64,000 bases of DNA. Source: an uncultured Flavobacteriales bacterium (GTDB lineage: Bacteria > Bacteroidota > Bacteroidia > Flavobacteriales > Crocinitomicaceae). Positions 1 through 8,186 of this stretch are shown here, one piece after another. The first letter of the stretch is position 1; every line of letters begins with the position of its first letter. The notes beneath the pieces are model-generated. The model made no database searches. It had not been told where the DNA came from and saw only the letters and a list, made by a program, of their open reading frames with translations. Location of the stretch: positions 1 to 64,000 of the forward strand of contig CAMLLB010000018.1 in NCBI GenBank assembly GCA_946480815.1, in the 5' to 3' direction. Both the position numbers and the translations under genes were made by a program.

Positions 1-192
1 GGACTTCAAAATCAATATTACCTGTTGATGGTGATCCTGACCCTGTTCGAATTAATCCCGATCATCAGTAAACTCTTCATGGCTTATGGTGCTTACGATA
101 CGAAAGTAGCGTTGCGGGAAGACTTCGAAATGAAGACTTCCACGCTGGAATCCGAGAAGGAATTCCGTGAAAGAGAGCAAGAGTTGGTATAA
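1..192 (+). CDS. DUF4407 domain membrane protein, C-terminal fragment
   Basis: The frame is open from base 1 and ends at a TAA at 190-192, giving 63 residues of a protein that begins outside the window. The fragment starts with a hydrophobic segment (LLMVILTLFELIPIISKLF) followed by GAYDTK and a charged helical tail rich in Glu and Arg. A last membrane helix with a Glu-Leu-Ile-Pro signature followed by G-x-Y-D is typical of the C-terminus of DUF4407 proteins, an uncharacterised Bacteroidota and actinobacterial membrane family. The family call rests on this short stretch only. Confidence 0.55.
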   Translation, partial: GLQNQYYLLMVILTLFELIPIISKLFMAYGAYDTKVALREDFEMKTSTLESEKEFREREQELV

Positions 193-201
193 GACTTCTC
201 T

Positions 202-314
202 AGTTTCCGCCCGTGTTCTCGATACACCCACCTTGTTACTTCGAGTTTTATCCGCTCATGCGGATAAAGTATCGAGAAAGACACGTGGGGCACTCGAACT
301 GACTGGCGGAAACT
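202..314. repeat. Nested palindromic intergenic element
   Basis: Outer arms AGTTTCCGCC (202-211) and GGCGGAAACT (305-314) are perfect inverted repeats. Inside them GTGTTCTCGATAC (213-225) pairs with 269-284 (two-base insertion), and a central perfect hairpin has arms TTTATCCGC (247-255) and GCGGATAAA (260-268) with loop TCAT. A further pair, TTCGAGT (240-246) and ACTCGAA (292-298), competes with these. It looks like a mobile or REP/MITE-like non-coding element rather than a simple terminator; no T-tract follows. Confidence 0.6.
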
Positions 315-342
315 CAACATGTTTTGGACGTTGAATTTACCT

Positions 343-350
343 TATCTTTA
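343..350 (+). promoter_or_regulatory. Candidate -7 element (TATCTTTA) for the dienelactone hydrolase gene
   Basis: TATCTTTA differs from the Bacteroidota TAnnTTTG consensus in the last base. A TTG lies 16 bases upstream (324-326), and the ATG of the next gene lies 25 bases downstream. Confidence 0.45.
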
Positions 351-375
351 AGGTACAAATATTCAAAACCAACTC

Positions 376-1152
376 ATGAAACAACTCATTCTTTTAGCAC
401 TGCTTTTTATTGCCGGAACCGGCTTTTCACAAGTCCTGGATTCGGTGAAATATGCGATTAACGGACAATCGTTTACTGCCTTTTATGCGAAACCGGTAAA
501 GATCACCAAAAAGACCAAAACCGTTCTGATCGTTCATGAATGGTGGGGACTGAATAATTATCCCAAAGAGCGAGCGCTCCAAATTGCTAAAGAGGGAAAC
601 ATCGGTTTCTGCATTGACATGTACGGAACCGGAAAAGTGGTGACCAATCCAAAAGATGCACAGGTTTTAGCAATGCCGTTCTATAAAGATCCGGATTTTT
701 CCTACAGAAGGTTCATGGCCGGATATAATCAGGCATTAAAGATCGAAGGTGTCGATTCAGCTAAAGTCATTGCAATCGGATATTGTTTTGGTGGTTCGGT
801 TGTATTGAACGCAGCTAAAAAAGGTGCGCCGGTAGATGCAGTGGTTAGTTTTCATGGAAATTTAGCAGGAATTCCGGCTGATAAAAACAAATTAAAGGCC
901 GCTGTTTTAGTTTGTAACGGTGCAGCAGACTCTTTTGTTCCTGACGAAGACATTAAAGAATTTAAAAGACAAATGACGGAAGCTGGGGCAGATATGACCT
1001 TCATTAATTACGCGGATGCAACACATGCTTTTACAAATCCGCATTCAACAGAAATGGGAAAGAAATTTTCAATGCCAATTTCCTATAACGAAGCAGCTGA
1101 TAAGAAAAGCTGGATTGATTTCAGGAAGTTTATGAGGTCCAAAGTCAAATAG
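376..1152 (+). CDS. Secreted dienelactone hydrolase family protein
   Basis: A 258-residue alpha/beta hydrolase. Residues 1-18 form a signal peptide ending GTGFS-Q, so it is likely exported to the periplasm or beyond. The dienelactone hydrolase triad is visible: nucleophile Cys137 in GYCFGG, Asp185 in NGAADSFVP and His217 in DATHAF. The family hydrolyses dienelactones and related esters or lactones; the substrate here is unknown. The nucleophile is Cys, as in classical dienelactone hydrolases, not Ser. The gene stands alone behind its own promoter, and its start is set by the signal peptide. Confidence 0.85.
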   Translation: MKQLILLALLFIAGTGFSQVLDSVKYAINGQSFTAFYAKPVKITKKTKTVLIVHEWWGLNNYPKERALQIAKEGNIGFCIDMYGTGKVVTNPKDAQVLAMPFYKDPDFSYRRFMAGYNQALKIEGVDSAKVIAIGYCFGGSVVLNAAKKGAPVDAVVSFHGNLAGIPADKNKLKAAVLVCNGAADSFVPDEDIKEFKRQMTEAGADMTFINYADATHAFTNPHSTEMGKKFSMPISYNEAADKKSWIDFRKFMRSKVK

Positions 1153-1168
1153 ATATTAAGATCTCAAG

Positions 1169-1232
1169 ATATTAAGATTTTAGGATTCAAGTACTTGAGT
1201 TTGGTTGAAATTGAGTCTTGATGTCCTAATAT
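1169..1232. repeat. Degenerate inverted repeat with palindromic core
   Basis: Bases 1169-1190 and the reverse complement of 1211-1232 agree at 16 of 22 positions, and most mismatches are transitions that can form G-U pairs. Just inside the left arm lies the perfect palindrome TCAAGTACTTGA (1187-1198). It is probably a decayed repeat element or a weak terminator of the preceding gene. Confidence 0.35.
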
Positions 1233-1261
1233 CCTGTTGTCCTGAAATCCAAATTAACGCG

Positions 1262-1269
1262 TATCTTTG
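1262..1269 (+). promoter_or_regulatory. -7 promoter element TATCTTTG for fumarylacetoacetase
   Basis: This is a perfect match to TAnnTTTG. It lies 21 bases before the ATG at 1291 and would overlap the alternative TTG start at 1267, which argues that the ATG is the real start. Confidence 0.65.
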
Positions 1270-1290
1270 CTCTTATTAAAATCGAAGATA

Positions 1291-2571
1291 ATGTCACAAA
1301 TTCCAGCAAATAATCCAGCTTTGAGATCGTGGATCGAAGTTCCTTCCGATTCGGATTTTCCAATTCAAAACCTCCCTTTTGGGGTTGTTAGAAGTGAAAA
1401 TTTGAAACCGCATGTTGCTTCCCGGATCGGAGATAAAGTGATTGATTTGAAAACACTTCATGTGTTGGGATACCTGGAAAATTTACCGTTCGAATTAAGT
1501 GATTTCGATACGGATTCATTGAATCCGATGATGAAGAAAGGAAAGAAGTCTGTCCGGGATTTGAGAAACAGGCTGTCTAAACTATTCGATATTAATCAGC
1601 CGGATTTACAAAAAAACGAACAGCACGTTGCCCAGGTTTTACTTCCTGTTGACGGAGTGAAAATGTGTATGCCGGTCCAAATCGGAGATTACACGGATTT
1701 TTATTCCAGCAGAGAACATGCTACGAACGTAGGAATGATGTTCCGCGATCCTGCAAATGCATTGTTGCCCAATTGGCTTTGGTTACCGGTTGGTTATCAT
1801 GGAAGATCCAGTTCGATTATCATTTCCGGCGAACCGGTTATCAGACCGAAAGGACAGATCAAACCGAATCCGGAAGAGCCGCCGATTTTTGCTCCTTGCC
1901 GCAATCTGGATTTTGAGTTGGAAACAGCATTCATCACTTTTGATGGTAAACCGCTTGGAGAATCCATTTCAACTGCTGAAGCAGAAGATTTTATTTTCGG
2001 AATGGTCTTATTCAATGATTGGTCGGCACGTGATATTCAAACATGGGAATACGTTCCGCTCGGACCATTCCTGGCAAAAAACTTTGCATCGTCTATTTCT
2101 CCCTGGATTGTCACATTGGATGCACTTCAGCCATTTAAAGTAGACGGACCGAAGCAAGATCCGGAAGTCCTTTCTTACCTGAAGTATGAAGGGCAATTAT
2201 CTTACGATATTCAATTGGAAGTATTTATTGAGCCTGAGAATGGAGAAGAGACGAAAATCTGCACATCCAATTTCAAGTACATGTATTGGAATATGGCGCA
2301 GCAATTGGCGCATCATACCGTAAACGGATGTAACATTCGTTGTGGCGATTTATTGGGTTCAGGTACTATCTCGGGCCCAACACCCGATTCATACGGTTCG
2401 ATGCTTGAACTGGCGTGGAAAGGAACAAAGCCGTTGAAAATGAAGGATGGAACAGAACGTAAATTTATTCAGGACGGAGACAACGTAATCATGCGCGGTT
2501 TCTCTTCAAAAGATGGTGTTCGAATTGGTTTTGGAGAAGTTTCCGGGAAAATCCTTCCTGCAAAAAACTGA
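1291..2571 (+). CDS. fahA: Fumarylacetoacetase
   Basis: A 426-residue enzyme hydrolysing 4-fumarylacetoacetate to fumarate and acetoacetate, the last step of tyrosine/homogentisate degradation, in the cytoplasm. The N-terminal SH3-like region is followed by the catalytic FAH fold with DFYSSREHATNVG, LPVGYHGRSSSI, PCRNLDFELE, FNDWSARDIQ and the late GDLLGSGTISGP. These include the His of the REHA motif and the acidic metal ligands of the family. Length matches known fumarylacetoacetases. The frame can be extended to a TTG at 1267, but that codon lies inside the TATCTTTG promoter box, so the ATG at 1291 is used. It is monocistronic, with a terminator 20 bases downstream; no other tyrosine-degradation gene is adjacent. 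Confidence 0.93.
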   Translation: MSQIPANNPALRSWIEVPSDSDFPIQNLPFGVVRSENLKPHVASRIGDKVIDLKTLHVLGYLENLPFELSDFDTDSLNPMMKKGKKSVRDLRNRLSKLFDINQPDLQKNEQHVAQVLLPVDGVKMCMPVQIGDYTDFYSSREHATNVGMMFRDPANALLPNWLWLPVGYHGRSSSIIISGEPVIRPKGQIKPNPEEPPIFAPCRNLDFELETAFITFDGKPLGESISTAEAEDFIFGMVLFNDWSARDIQTWEYVPLGPFLAKNFASSISPWIVTLDALQPFKVDGPKQDPEVLSYLKYEGQLSYDIQLEVFIEPENGEETKICTSNFKYMYWNMAQQLAHHTVNGCNIRCGDLLGSGTISGPTPDSYGSMLELAWKGTKPLKMKDGTERKFIQDGDNVIMRGFSSKDGVRIGFGEVSGKILPAKN

Positions 2572-2590
2572 TTCAATCAAAATATAGGAG

Positions 2591-2620
2591 AGCCGTCAGC
2601 TAATAACTGGCGGTTTTTTT
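2591..2620 (+). terminator. Rho-independent terminator after fahA
   Basis: Stem CCGTCAG (2593-2599) pairs with CTGGCGG (2607-2613) with one G-U pair, followed directly by seven T. Confidence 0.8.
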
Positions 2621-2668
2621 ATTCTAAATATCCACCGAAAGGTTGATTTTTTACTCTGTTGGAAGACT

Positions 2669-2676
2669 TAGCTTTG
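2669..2676 (+). promoter_or_regulatory. -7 element TAGCTTTG, first lipoprotein of the tandem
   Basis: Perfect TAnnTTTG match 22 bases before the start codon of the first paralog. Confidence 0.6.
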
Positions 2677-2698
2677 CCCTAAATTAAATCTTGATTTC

Positions 2699-3133
2699 AT
2701 GAAAGCATGCACTAAAATTCTCTTCTTGTTTGCAGTATTATTTGTCGGTTTAGCTTCCTGTTCCAAAGAAAAACGTGTTGAAAGGCAATTGATTAAAAAA
2801 GATGGTAAGTGGAAAATCACCTCGATAGATTATAAATATTATCAGAACAATGTGTTGGGAGCTTCGGCGAATTTTCCCAATGCAGGTACCATTGAATTCG
2901 ATAAAAAAGGGTCCTGTGTAATGACACTCACTTTGAGCGGGTCACCTGAAACAATAGCGGGAACCTGGACGAATTCGGAAGATGAAATTACAATTACCTC
3001 AAACGGTGAAACATCAGTCCTGAAAATTATGGAAGGTCCGAAAAAAGGAAAAATGAAGCTGGAAGAAACAGATTATTACAACGACACTGCTGAAAAAGAA
3101 GTAAATACTTATAATCTTGAAAGGGCTGATTGA
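2699..3133 (+). CDS. Small lipoprotein, lipocalin-like, tandem paralog 1
   Basis: A 144-residue protein of unknown function. The signal peptide ends in the lipobox LASC-S with Cys near residue 21, so it should be lipid-anchored. The mature start CSKEKRVERQL is almost identical in the two following genes. Conserved features are GKWKITSIDYKYY, a central IEFDKKGS strand, AGTWTNSEDEITI and a late lysine-rich KMKLEE strand, a pattern of short beta strands with a G-T-W turn as in lipocalin-like Bacteroidota lipoproteins. It has its own promoter and terminator. The fold assignment is inference from the pattern. Confidence 0.75.
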   Translation: MKACTKILFLFAVLFVGLASCSKEKRVERQLIKKDGKWKITSIDYKYYQNNVLGASANFPNAGTIEFDKKGSCVMTLTLSGSPETIAGTWTNSEDEITITSNGETSVLKIMEGPKKGKMKLEETDYYNDTAEKEVNTYNLERAD

Positions 3134-3155
3134 TAAACGAATCAGATGATATAAG

Positions 3156-3184
3156 AACCGTTCTCAAAAGGAACGGTTTTTTTT
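3156..3184 (+). terminator. Terminator after lipoprotein paralog 1
   Basis: AACCGTTC (3156-3163) pairs with GAACGGTT (3171-3178) across a seven-base loop and runs into a long T-tract. Confidence 0.85.
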
Positions 3185-3251
3185 GTTCGTGCACTTTTGA
3201 AAAGGGAAAATATAGTTAATTCTAAGGATTTTAAATTTGTTTTTTTGGTCA

Positions 3252-3259
3252 TAGCTTTG
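3252..3259 (+). promoter_or_regulatory. -7 element TAGCTTTG, second lipoprotein of the tandem
   Basis: Perfect TAnnTTTG match 21 bases before the ATG; identical octamer to the one before paralog 1. Confidence 0.6.
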
Positions 3260-3280
3260 TAAGAATTAAAATTATTCCAA

Positions 3281-3748
3281 ATGAAGAATATCACCAAATT
3301 GATGCTTTTGCTTACTGTTTTTGCGGTTGGGCTAAGTGCATGCTCCAAAGAAAAGAAGATTGAAAACCAGTTGAAAAGAGGGTCCGGTAAATGGAATATT
3401 AAAAGGTTGGATTATTCGGCAAGTAGTACGGGAGGTTCAGATCATAATGAGACAACTTGGGATGTGGGAAGTTTTGAGTTTAACAAAGACAAGACAATTG
3501 TGAAAACAATTTATATTGACCCGAATACAACAGTAACAACAGGTACCTGGATCAACGACAAAGACAAAATTACCGTATTCTGGTCCGATGGAAAAACGGA
3601 TATGCTTTGGATTGGAGAAGATTCCAAAAAATGCAAGATGAGATTGTATGAGTCACATACGACTTACTACACTTCAGGTTTAGGAGGCTCAGGATCCTCG
3701 CCTAGTTCAACATTGAAGTATACCTACTATTTGGAAAGAACTAAATAG
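3281..3748 (+). CDS. Small lipoprotein, lipocalin-like, tandem paralog 2
   Basis: 155 residues, paralogous to the preceding and following genes. Signal peptide with lipobox LSAC-S, then CSKEKKIENQLKRGSGKWNI. The shared strand pattern follows (GSFEFNKDKT, TTGTWINDKDKITV, KCKMRLYE). It differs from its neighbours by a Gly/Ser-rich insertion (GLGGSGSSPSS) shortly before the C-terminus. Function unknown; expected to be membrane-anchored and periplasmic or surface-exposed. It carries its own promoter, so the three copies can be regulated independently. Confidence 0.75.
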   Translation: MKNITKLMLLLTVFAVGLSACSKEKKIENQLKRGSGKWNIKRLDYSASSTGGSDHNETTWDVGSFEFNKDKTIVKTIYIDPNTTVTTGTWINDKDKITVFWSDGKTDMLWIGEDSKKCKMRLYESHTTYYTSGLGGSGSSPSSTLKYTYYLERTK

Positions 3749-3775
3749 GGAATCGAATTCCAAGAACGTAAAACA

Positions 3776-3798
3776 AATCATTCTTCAAAAGAATGGTT
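3776..3798 (+). terminator. Weak hairpin after lipoprotein paralog 2
   Basis: AATCATTCTT pairs with AAGAATGGTT (one G-U pair) around a short A-rich loop. The following T-tract is poor, so termination may be inefficient. Confidence 0.5.
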
Positions 3799-3831
3799 AG
3801 TTCTCATCATTTTGAGATTGTTTTTTTAGTG

Positions 3832-3839
3832 TAACTTTG
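3832..3839 (+). promoter_or_regulatory. Promoter TTG-N17-TAACTTTG, third lipoprotein
   Basis: TAACTTTG is a perfect -7 element, with TTG at 3812-3814 seventeen bases upstream, matching the Bacteroidota -33/-7 layout. The ATG is at 3860. Confidence 0.65.
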
Positions 3840-3859
3840 GCAAAAACTAAAATCAATTT

Positions 3860-4285
3860 ATGAAAAACGTGACTAAGGTACTAATTCTGTTATCCATTTT
3901 TGCTATTGGATTTGCTGGTTGTTCCAAAGAAAAAAGAATCGAAAGACATTTGTATTCAAAGAGTGGAAAGTGGAATAACACACTCTATGATTATAAGTAT
4001 TACTACAACGGAAGTCAGGAAGGTTCAATCGTTTATCAGAATGCAGGATACATCGAGTTTGAAAAAAATGGGACCTATACATGGGTTTTTACTGCTGATG
4101 GCAGTACAGATGCCAGTACCGGAACCTGGAGTAATACCGAAACGGATTTGATAATGACAGAATCAGGTTCTACAATTTCTTTCAAAATTTTGGAGGAATC
4201 CAGAAATGAAATGAAAATAGAGTATACTGAAACCGATGGGACGGAGAAAGAAGTATATACACTAACACTTGAAAAAGAAAAGTAG
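3860..4285 (+). CDS. Small lipoprotein, lipocalin-like, tandem paralog 3
   Basis: 141 residues, third copy of the tandem. Signal peptide with lipobox FAGC-S, mature start CSKEKRIERHL, then GKWNNTLYDYKYYYNGS, AGYIEFEKNGTYTW, STGTWSNTETDLIM and a C-terminal KMEIEY-like strand region ending YTLTLEKEK. The DYKYYYN segment makes it closest to paralog 1. Function unknown. It has its own promoter and a strong terminator that reaches into the leader of the next gene. Confidence 0.75.
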   Translation: MKNVTKVLILLSIFAIGFAGCSKEKRIERHLYSKSGKWNNTLYDYKYYYNGSQEGSIVYQNAGYIEFEKNGTYTWVFTADGSTDASTGTWSNTETDLIMTESGSTISFKILEESRNEMKIEYTETDGTEKEVYTLTLEKEK

Positions 4286-4305
4286 TTCAATCAATTTTGA
4301 TTACT

Positions 4306-4332
4306 AAAGCTCACTTTATGTGGGCTTTTTTT
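4306..4332 (+). terminator. Terminator after lipoprotein paralog 3
   Basis: AAAGCTCAC (4306-4314) pairs with GTGGGCTTT (4320-4328, one G-U pair) and continues into T-rich sequence. Confidence 0.8.
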
Positions 4333-4361
4333 ATATTAGCAATAATCAAAATGAATACTGT

Positions 4362-5093
4362 ATGAAACAGAGTTGGAATACGATAATCATTGCTGTAGCA
4401 GTTATTATTACAGGTTTTTTATTGGCAAATGGATATAAGAATCGATCCAAGACTGCAGATGCAATCAGTGTTACGGGTTCCGGAGAGGAGAATTTCACCA
4501 GTGATTTGATTGTTTGGAGGGGGAGTTTTTCCAGGAAGGATTATGATTTGAAAACAGCATACAATGAATTAAACAAGGACCAACAGGCCATCCGAAAATA
4601 CTTGTCTTCAAAAGGAATTAAATCCGATGAACTGATCTTTGAAGCGGTGGATATCCAAAAGGACTTTGCTTATGACTATGATCAAAATGGCCAACTGAGA
4701 AATACTGTTTTCAATGGTTATCAATTAACCCAAAGCCTGAAAGTCCAGTCAAAAAATGTGGATATGGTGGAAAATGTTTCCAGGGAAGTAACAGAACTGA
4801 TTGATGCAGGAGTAGAATTAAGTTCCTTTCCCCCGGAATATTATTACACCAAGTTGGCACAGTTGAAAGTGAAAATGATTGAATCCGCTACGAAAGATGC
4901 AAAAAATCGCGCGGAGAAAATTGCCCTGAATGCGGGTGGAAGCCTGGGTAAATTGAAAACGGCAGATATGGGTGTGTTCCAGATCACCGGCGAAAATTCT
5001 TCCGAACAGTTTTCCTGGGGTGGAAATTTCAATACCAGTTCCAAAAAGAAAACAGCGAATATTACGATCCGATTGAAATACGAGGTGAATTGA
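4362..5093 (+). CDS. SIMPL domain-containing protein (DUF541)
   Basis: 243 residues. An N-terminal hydrophobic segment (about residues 5-24) is a signal anchor or signal peptide. The SIMPL domain follows: AISVTGSGEENFTSDL at its start, a central helix ending KYLSSKGI, the NGYQLTQSLKV strand, and the C-terminal helix KDAKNRAEKIALNAGGSLGKL that is characteristic of the family. Members are periplasmic or membrane-associated; their molecular role is not settled. The frame continues upstream to 4320, but that start would lie within the preceding terminator, so the ATG at 4362 is chosen. Confidence 0.85.
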   Translation: MKQSWNTIIIAVAVIITGFLLANGYKNRSKTADAISVTGSGEENFTSDLIVWRGSFSRKDYDLKTAYNELNKDQQAIRKYLSSKGIKSDELIFEAVDIQKDFAYDYDQNGQLRNTVFNGYQLTQSLKVQSKNVDMVENVSREVTELIDAGVELSSFPPEYYYTKLAQLKVKMIESATKDAKNRAEKIALNAGGSLGKLKTADMGVFQITGENSSEQFSWGGNFNTSSKKKTANITIRLKYEVN

Positions 5094-5266
5094 TAATTGA
5101 AAATGTGAAATTGACAAGAGAGATCCATTTTTATATCACAATGTGAAGTCTGTTTTTTGAGAAGCAGCGAAGCCCTTTTGAATTTTCCATTCTGCATTCT
5201 CAATTCAATTAACGCTCTGCTGTTAACACTTCCTAAAACCAATTGAAAAGACTGGTTATTTCCTGC

Positions 5267-5274
5267 TATTTTTG
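5267..5274 (+). promoter_or_regulatory. -7 element TATTTTTG for the RelA/SpoT gene
   Basis: Perfect TAnnTTTG match with TTG at 5243-5245 about 21 bases upstream; the start codon is at 5298. The rest of the 200-base gap before it shows only AT-rich sequence with no gene. Confidence 0.6.
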
Positions 5275-5297
5275 TATTTTAAAAGATTGATTCCGGA

Positions 5298-7514
5298 ATG
5301 AGTATGGAAGCTCAGATAGATTTAGAGAAAGAACGATTAGAAATACTAAGCGCATTTAAAGGACTTTTAAAGGCGACAAAGAATAGAACCCGCCAGGACA
5401 CAGCCTATATTCGAAAAGCTTTTGACGTTTCTGTGGAGGCGCATAAGGATATGCGCAGGAAATCGGGCGAACCGTATATTTATCATCCGATTGCCGTGGC
5501 ACGAATTTGTGCCGAGGAAATGGGATTGGGAGCAACTTCCATTGCGTGTGCACTTTTACATGATACAGTTGAAGACACACACATTACTTTGCAGGATATT
5601 GAAGACTTGTTCGGTGAAAAAGCTCGCAGGATTATTGATGGCTTAACCAAAATCCCGGATGTTTTCGATCAGAATACTTCCATTCAGGCAGAGAATTTCC
5701 GTAAAATGATCCTGACGATCTCGGATGATTTACGTGTGGTACTGATTAAGCTGGCAGACCGCTTGCATAACATGCGCACATTGGAAAGCATGAGTCCGGA
5801 TAAGCAGATCAAAATCGCTTCCGAGACCAAGTTTTTATATGCTCCTTTGGCTCATCGCCTGGGGCTTTATTCCATTAAAACGGAATTGGAAGACCTGGCA
5901 ATGAAGTATACGGAAACCGAGATCTACCGTGATATTCAGCTTAAGCTGAAATCTACGGAAGACGTTCGTAACCGCTTCATTCGCCGTTTTGTCAATCCGA
6001 TCCGTGAAGCACTGAATAAAGAAGGATATCATTTCGATATCAAAGCCCGGACAAAATCCATTTCTTCCATTTGGAGAAAAATGCAAAGCAAAGATTTACC
6101 TTTTGAAGAAGTCTTTGATTTGTTTGCTGTTCGAATCATTTTGGATACGCCAATTGAAATGGAAAAGGCAGACTGCTGGAGAGTTTATTCAATTGTAACA
6201 GATTTTTACCAGCCAAGCCCGGACCGTTTGAGAGATTGGATTTCCACGCCGCGTGCAAACGGTTATGAATCGTTGCATACAACGGTGATGTCGCCACAAG
6301 GTAAATGGGTGGAAGTTCAGATTCGCACAAAACGCATGGATGAAATTGCGGAGAAAGGGTTGGCAGCACACTACCGCTACAAAGAAAACCAAAAAGACGA
6401 TAGTAAGTTTGATCGCTGGATTTCGGAAATCCGTGATTTATTAGAAAATCCGGATGTAAATGCGATGGATTTCGTGGAAGAATTTAAGATGAATTTATTC
6501 CACGAAGAAATTTACGTTTTTACTCCGAAAGGAGATTTGCGGGTGCTTCCGGTTGGCGCTACTATCCTGGATTTTGCTTATGATATCCACAGTGATATCG
6601 GAAACAAGTGCATTGGTGCGAAAGTGAATAACCGTTTGGTGCCTTTGAGTTATCAATTGCAAAACGGAGACCAGTTAGAGATTATCACATCCTCCAAACA
6701 AAAACCATCGGAAGATTGGTTGCGTTTAGCGGGAACAGCAAGAGCGCGCCAGAAGATTAAGTCAGCGTTGAACGAAGAACGCAAAGAAATTGCGGCAGAT
6801 GGACGTGAAATACTGGAACGTAAATTCAAGCAGTTGCATATTCAGTTTAAATCGGAAAACATCACTGTTCTGGAACGTTTTTATGGGTTTTCTTCCGCAA
6901 CGGATTTGTATATCCGGATTGCAAAAGGGAAGGTCGATTTGTCCAAGTTGCGTGAGTTGGAGAATGTAAACGGGCTGATTCAGTTGGAGAAGAAACCGGC
7001 TGTAAACAAGGATAAGCACGAACTGGATGTTTATCCGAAGATCAATAAAAAGGACGACACCATCATTATTGGAGAAGATTTCAAGAATATCCAATACCAA
7101 ATGGCACGTTGCTGTAACCCGATTCCCGGCGATCCGGTGTTTGGGTTTATTACCATTTCAGAAGGAATTAAGATCCATAGAAATAACTGCCCGAATGCAG
7201 AACATTTACAGTCAAAAATGGCTTATCGCTGTATAAAAGCACGATGGAGAAGCCAGGATTTGGTAGCACGCGTTGCAGCTATTCGTTTGATTGGTATCGA
7301 TGATGTGGGAATTGTGAACAAGATCACAGAAGTAATTTCGAAAGAGTTGAATGTGAATATGAAATCTATTTCCTTTGAAGCGAACGATGGTTTGTTTGAA
7401 GGAAAAATTCATGTACTCGTATATGATACGGAACATTTGGATACACTGATGCGCAAATTTGAGCAGGTTGAAGGGGTGAAACGGGTGGAGCGTTACGATA
7501 CGAAAGAAGACTGA
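5298..7514 (+). CDS. rel: RelA/SpoT family (p)ppGpp synthetase/hydrolase
   Basis: 738 residues with the full long-RSH order. The HD hydrolase domain has YHPIAVARI and LLHDTVEDT; the synthetase domain has ANGYESLHTTV and WVEVQIRTKRMDEIAEKG; the TGS domain starts at EEIYVFTPKGD; a zinc-finger/RIS region has CCNPIPGD and the later NNCPNA; the C-terminus is an ACT domain. Both catalytic centres look intact, so it should make and degrade (p)ppGpp in response to starvation on the ribosome. Length is usual for the family. The ATG at 5298 is used; an in-frame ATG two codons later is equally possible. Confidence 0.93.
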   Translation: MSMEAQIDLEKERLEILSAFKGLLKATKNRTRQDTAYIRKAFDVSVEAHKDMRRKSGEPYIYHPIAVARICAEEMGLGATSIACALLHDTVEDTHITLQDIEDLFGEKARRIIDGLTKIPDVFDQNTSIQAENFRKMILTISDDLRVVLIKLADRLHNMRTLESMSPDKQIKIASETKFLYAPLAHRLGLYSIKTELEDLAMKYTETEIYRDIQLKLKSTEDVRNRFIRRFVNPIREALNKEGYHFDIKARTKSISSIWRKMQSKDLPFEEVFDLFAVRIILDTPIEMEKADCWRVYSIVTDFYQPSPDRLRDWISTPRANGYESLHTTVMSPQGKWVEVQIRTKRMDEIAEKGLAAHYRYKENQKDDSKFDRWISEIRDLLENPDVNAMDFVEEFKMNLFHEEIYVFTPKGDLRVLPVGATILDFAYDIHSDIGNKCIGAKVNNRLVPLSYQLQNGDQLEIITSSKQKPSEDWLRLAGTARARQKIKSALNEERKEIAADGREILERKFKQLHIQFKSENITVLERFYGFSSATDLYIRIAKGKVDLSKLRELENVNGLIQLEKKPAVNKDKHELDVYPKINKKDDTIIIGEDFKNIQYQMARCCNPIPGDPVFGFITISEGIKIHRNNCPNAEHLQSKMAYRCIKARWRSQDLVARVAAIRLIGIDDVGIVNKITEVISKELNVNMKSISFEANDGLFEGKIHVLVYDTEHLDTLMRKFEQVEGVKRVERYDTKED

Positions 7515-7549
7515 TCATGTTGTCTTGAACTAAATTCGCGATATTGCGA

Positions 7550-7584
7550 ACCCCCGCTGTTTATAACGATTTCAGGGGTGTTTT
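7550..7584 (+). terminator. Possible terminator after rel
   Basis: A CTG/CAG stem extended by ACCC/GGGT with a bulge is followed by TTTT. A second small hairpin, TTCGC/GCGAA (7535-7550), sits immediately before it. The structure is imperfect. Confidence 0.35.
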
Positions 7585-7704
7585 AGCGATGATTTTTTTC
7601 CTTCTGTAACAGGATTATTTTTGAACCTGTTAAAAAGCGTCATTTTTCGTTGAAAACTTCTCTTGAAGTGATGGAAGGATCGTTCGTCAAAAGAAAAAAA
7701 TAAC

Positions 7705-7712
7705 TACTTTTG
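7705..7712 (+). promoter_or_regulatory. -7 element TACTTTTG for the fur-STAS-purA operon
   Basis: Perfect TAnnTTTG match 18 bases before the ATG at 7731. It overlaps the alternative TTG start at 7710, which supports the ATG. Confidence 0.6.
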
Positions 7713-7730
7713 CCCTTTGAACTTTGTCAG

Positions 7731-8186
7731 ATGCAACAACAAGATCTGCAATTAACGGTAAGAAATATATTTTCAGCATATCTGGAGCAAAACGGGCACC
7801 GGAAAACTCCCGAACGCTTTGCGATTCTGGCTGAAATCTATAACTATATGGGACATTTTGATATCGAATCCCTGTATATCAAAATGAAGAACCAGAACTA
7901 CCGTGTTTCCCGTGCAACGTTATACAATACGATTGAGCTGCTTTTAGCATGTAACCTCGTTCGTAAGCATCAGTTTGGGAAGAATCTGGCACAATTTGAA
8001 AAGTCTCACGGATCCAAGCAACACGACCATGTGATCCTTACGGATACAGGTGAGGTAATTGAATTTTGTGATCCGAGAATTCAAAGTATCAAAGCAACTA
8101 TCGAAGAAATTTTCGGAGTTAAAATTCAGCACCATTCACTTTATTTCTATGGAGTTAGAAACGAAGAGAATGAACAAAATCAATAA
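7731..8186 (+). CDS. Fur-family transcriptional regulator
   Basis: 151 residues. The N-terminal winged helix runs over [16 protein letters not shown] to [15 protein letters not shown], the classical Fur recognition-helix region, and the metal-binding dimerisation domain contains [17 protein letters not shown]. The CxxC structural zinc cysteines usually found right after the H-D-H motif are replaced by LTDT and no C-terminal cysteine pair is present, so only the regulatory histidine site looks conserved. Metal specificity (iron, zinc or peroxide sensing) cannot be read from this. It is the first gene of a coupled operon: its stop overlaps the next start by one base. Confidence 0.87.
   Translation: MQQQDLQLTVRNIFSAYLEQNGHRKTPERFAILAEIYNYMGHFDIESLYIKMKNQNYRVSRATLYNTIELLLACNLVRKHQFGKNLAQFEKSHGSKQHDHVILTDTGEVIEFCDPRIQSIKATIEEIFGVKIQHHSLYFYGVRNEENEQNQ

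Noticed and set aside
1267..1290. TTG start extending fumarylacetoacetase
   Set aside because: It lies inside the TATCTTTG promoter box, and the ATG at 1291 matches the family start.
4320..4361. GTG start extending the SIMPL protein
   Set aside because: The extension is the right arm of the preceding terminator; the ATG at 4362 begins the signal anchor.
5094..5266. Gene or RNA in the gap before rel
   Set aside because: Only AT-rich sequence with short imperfect repeats; no conserved frame or stable structure.
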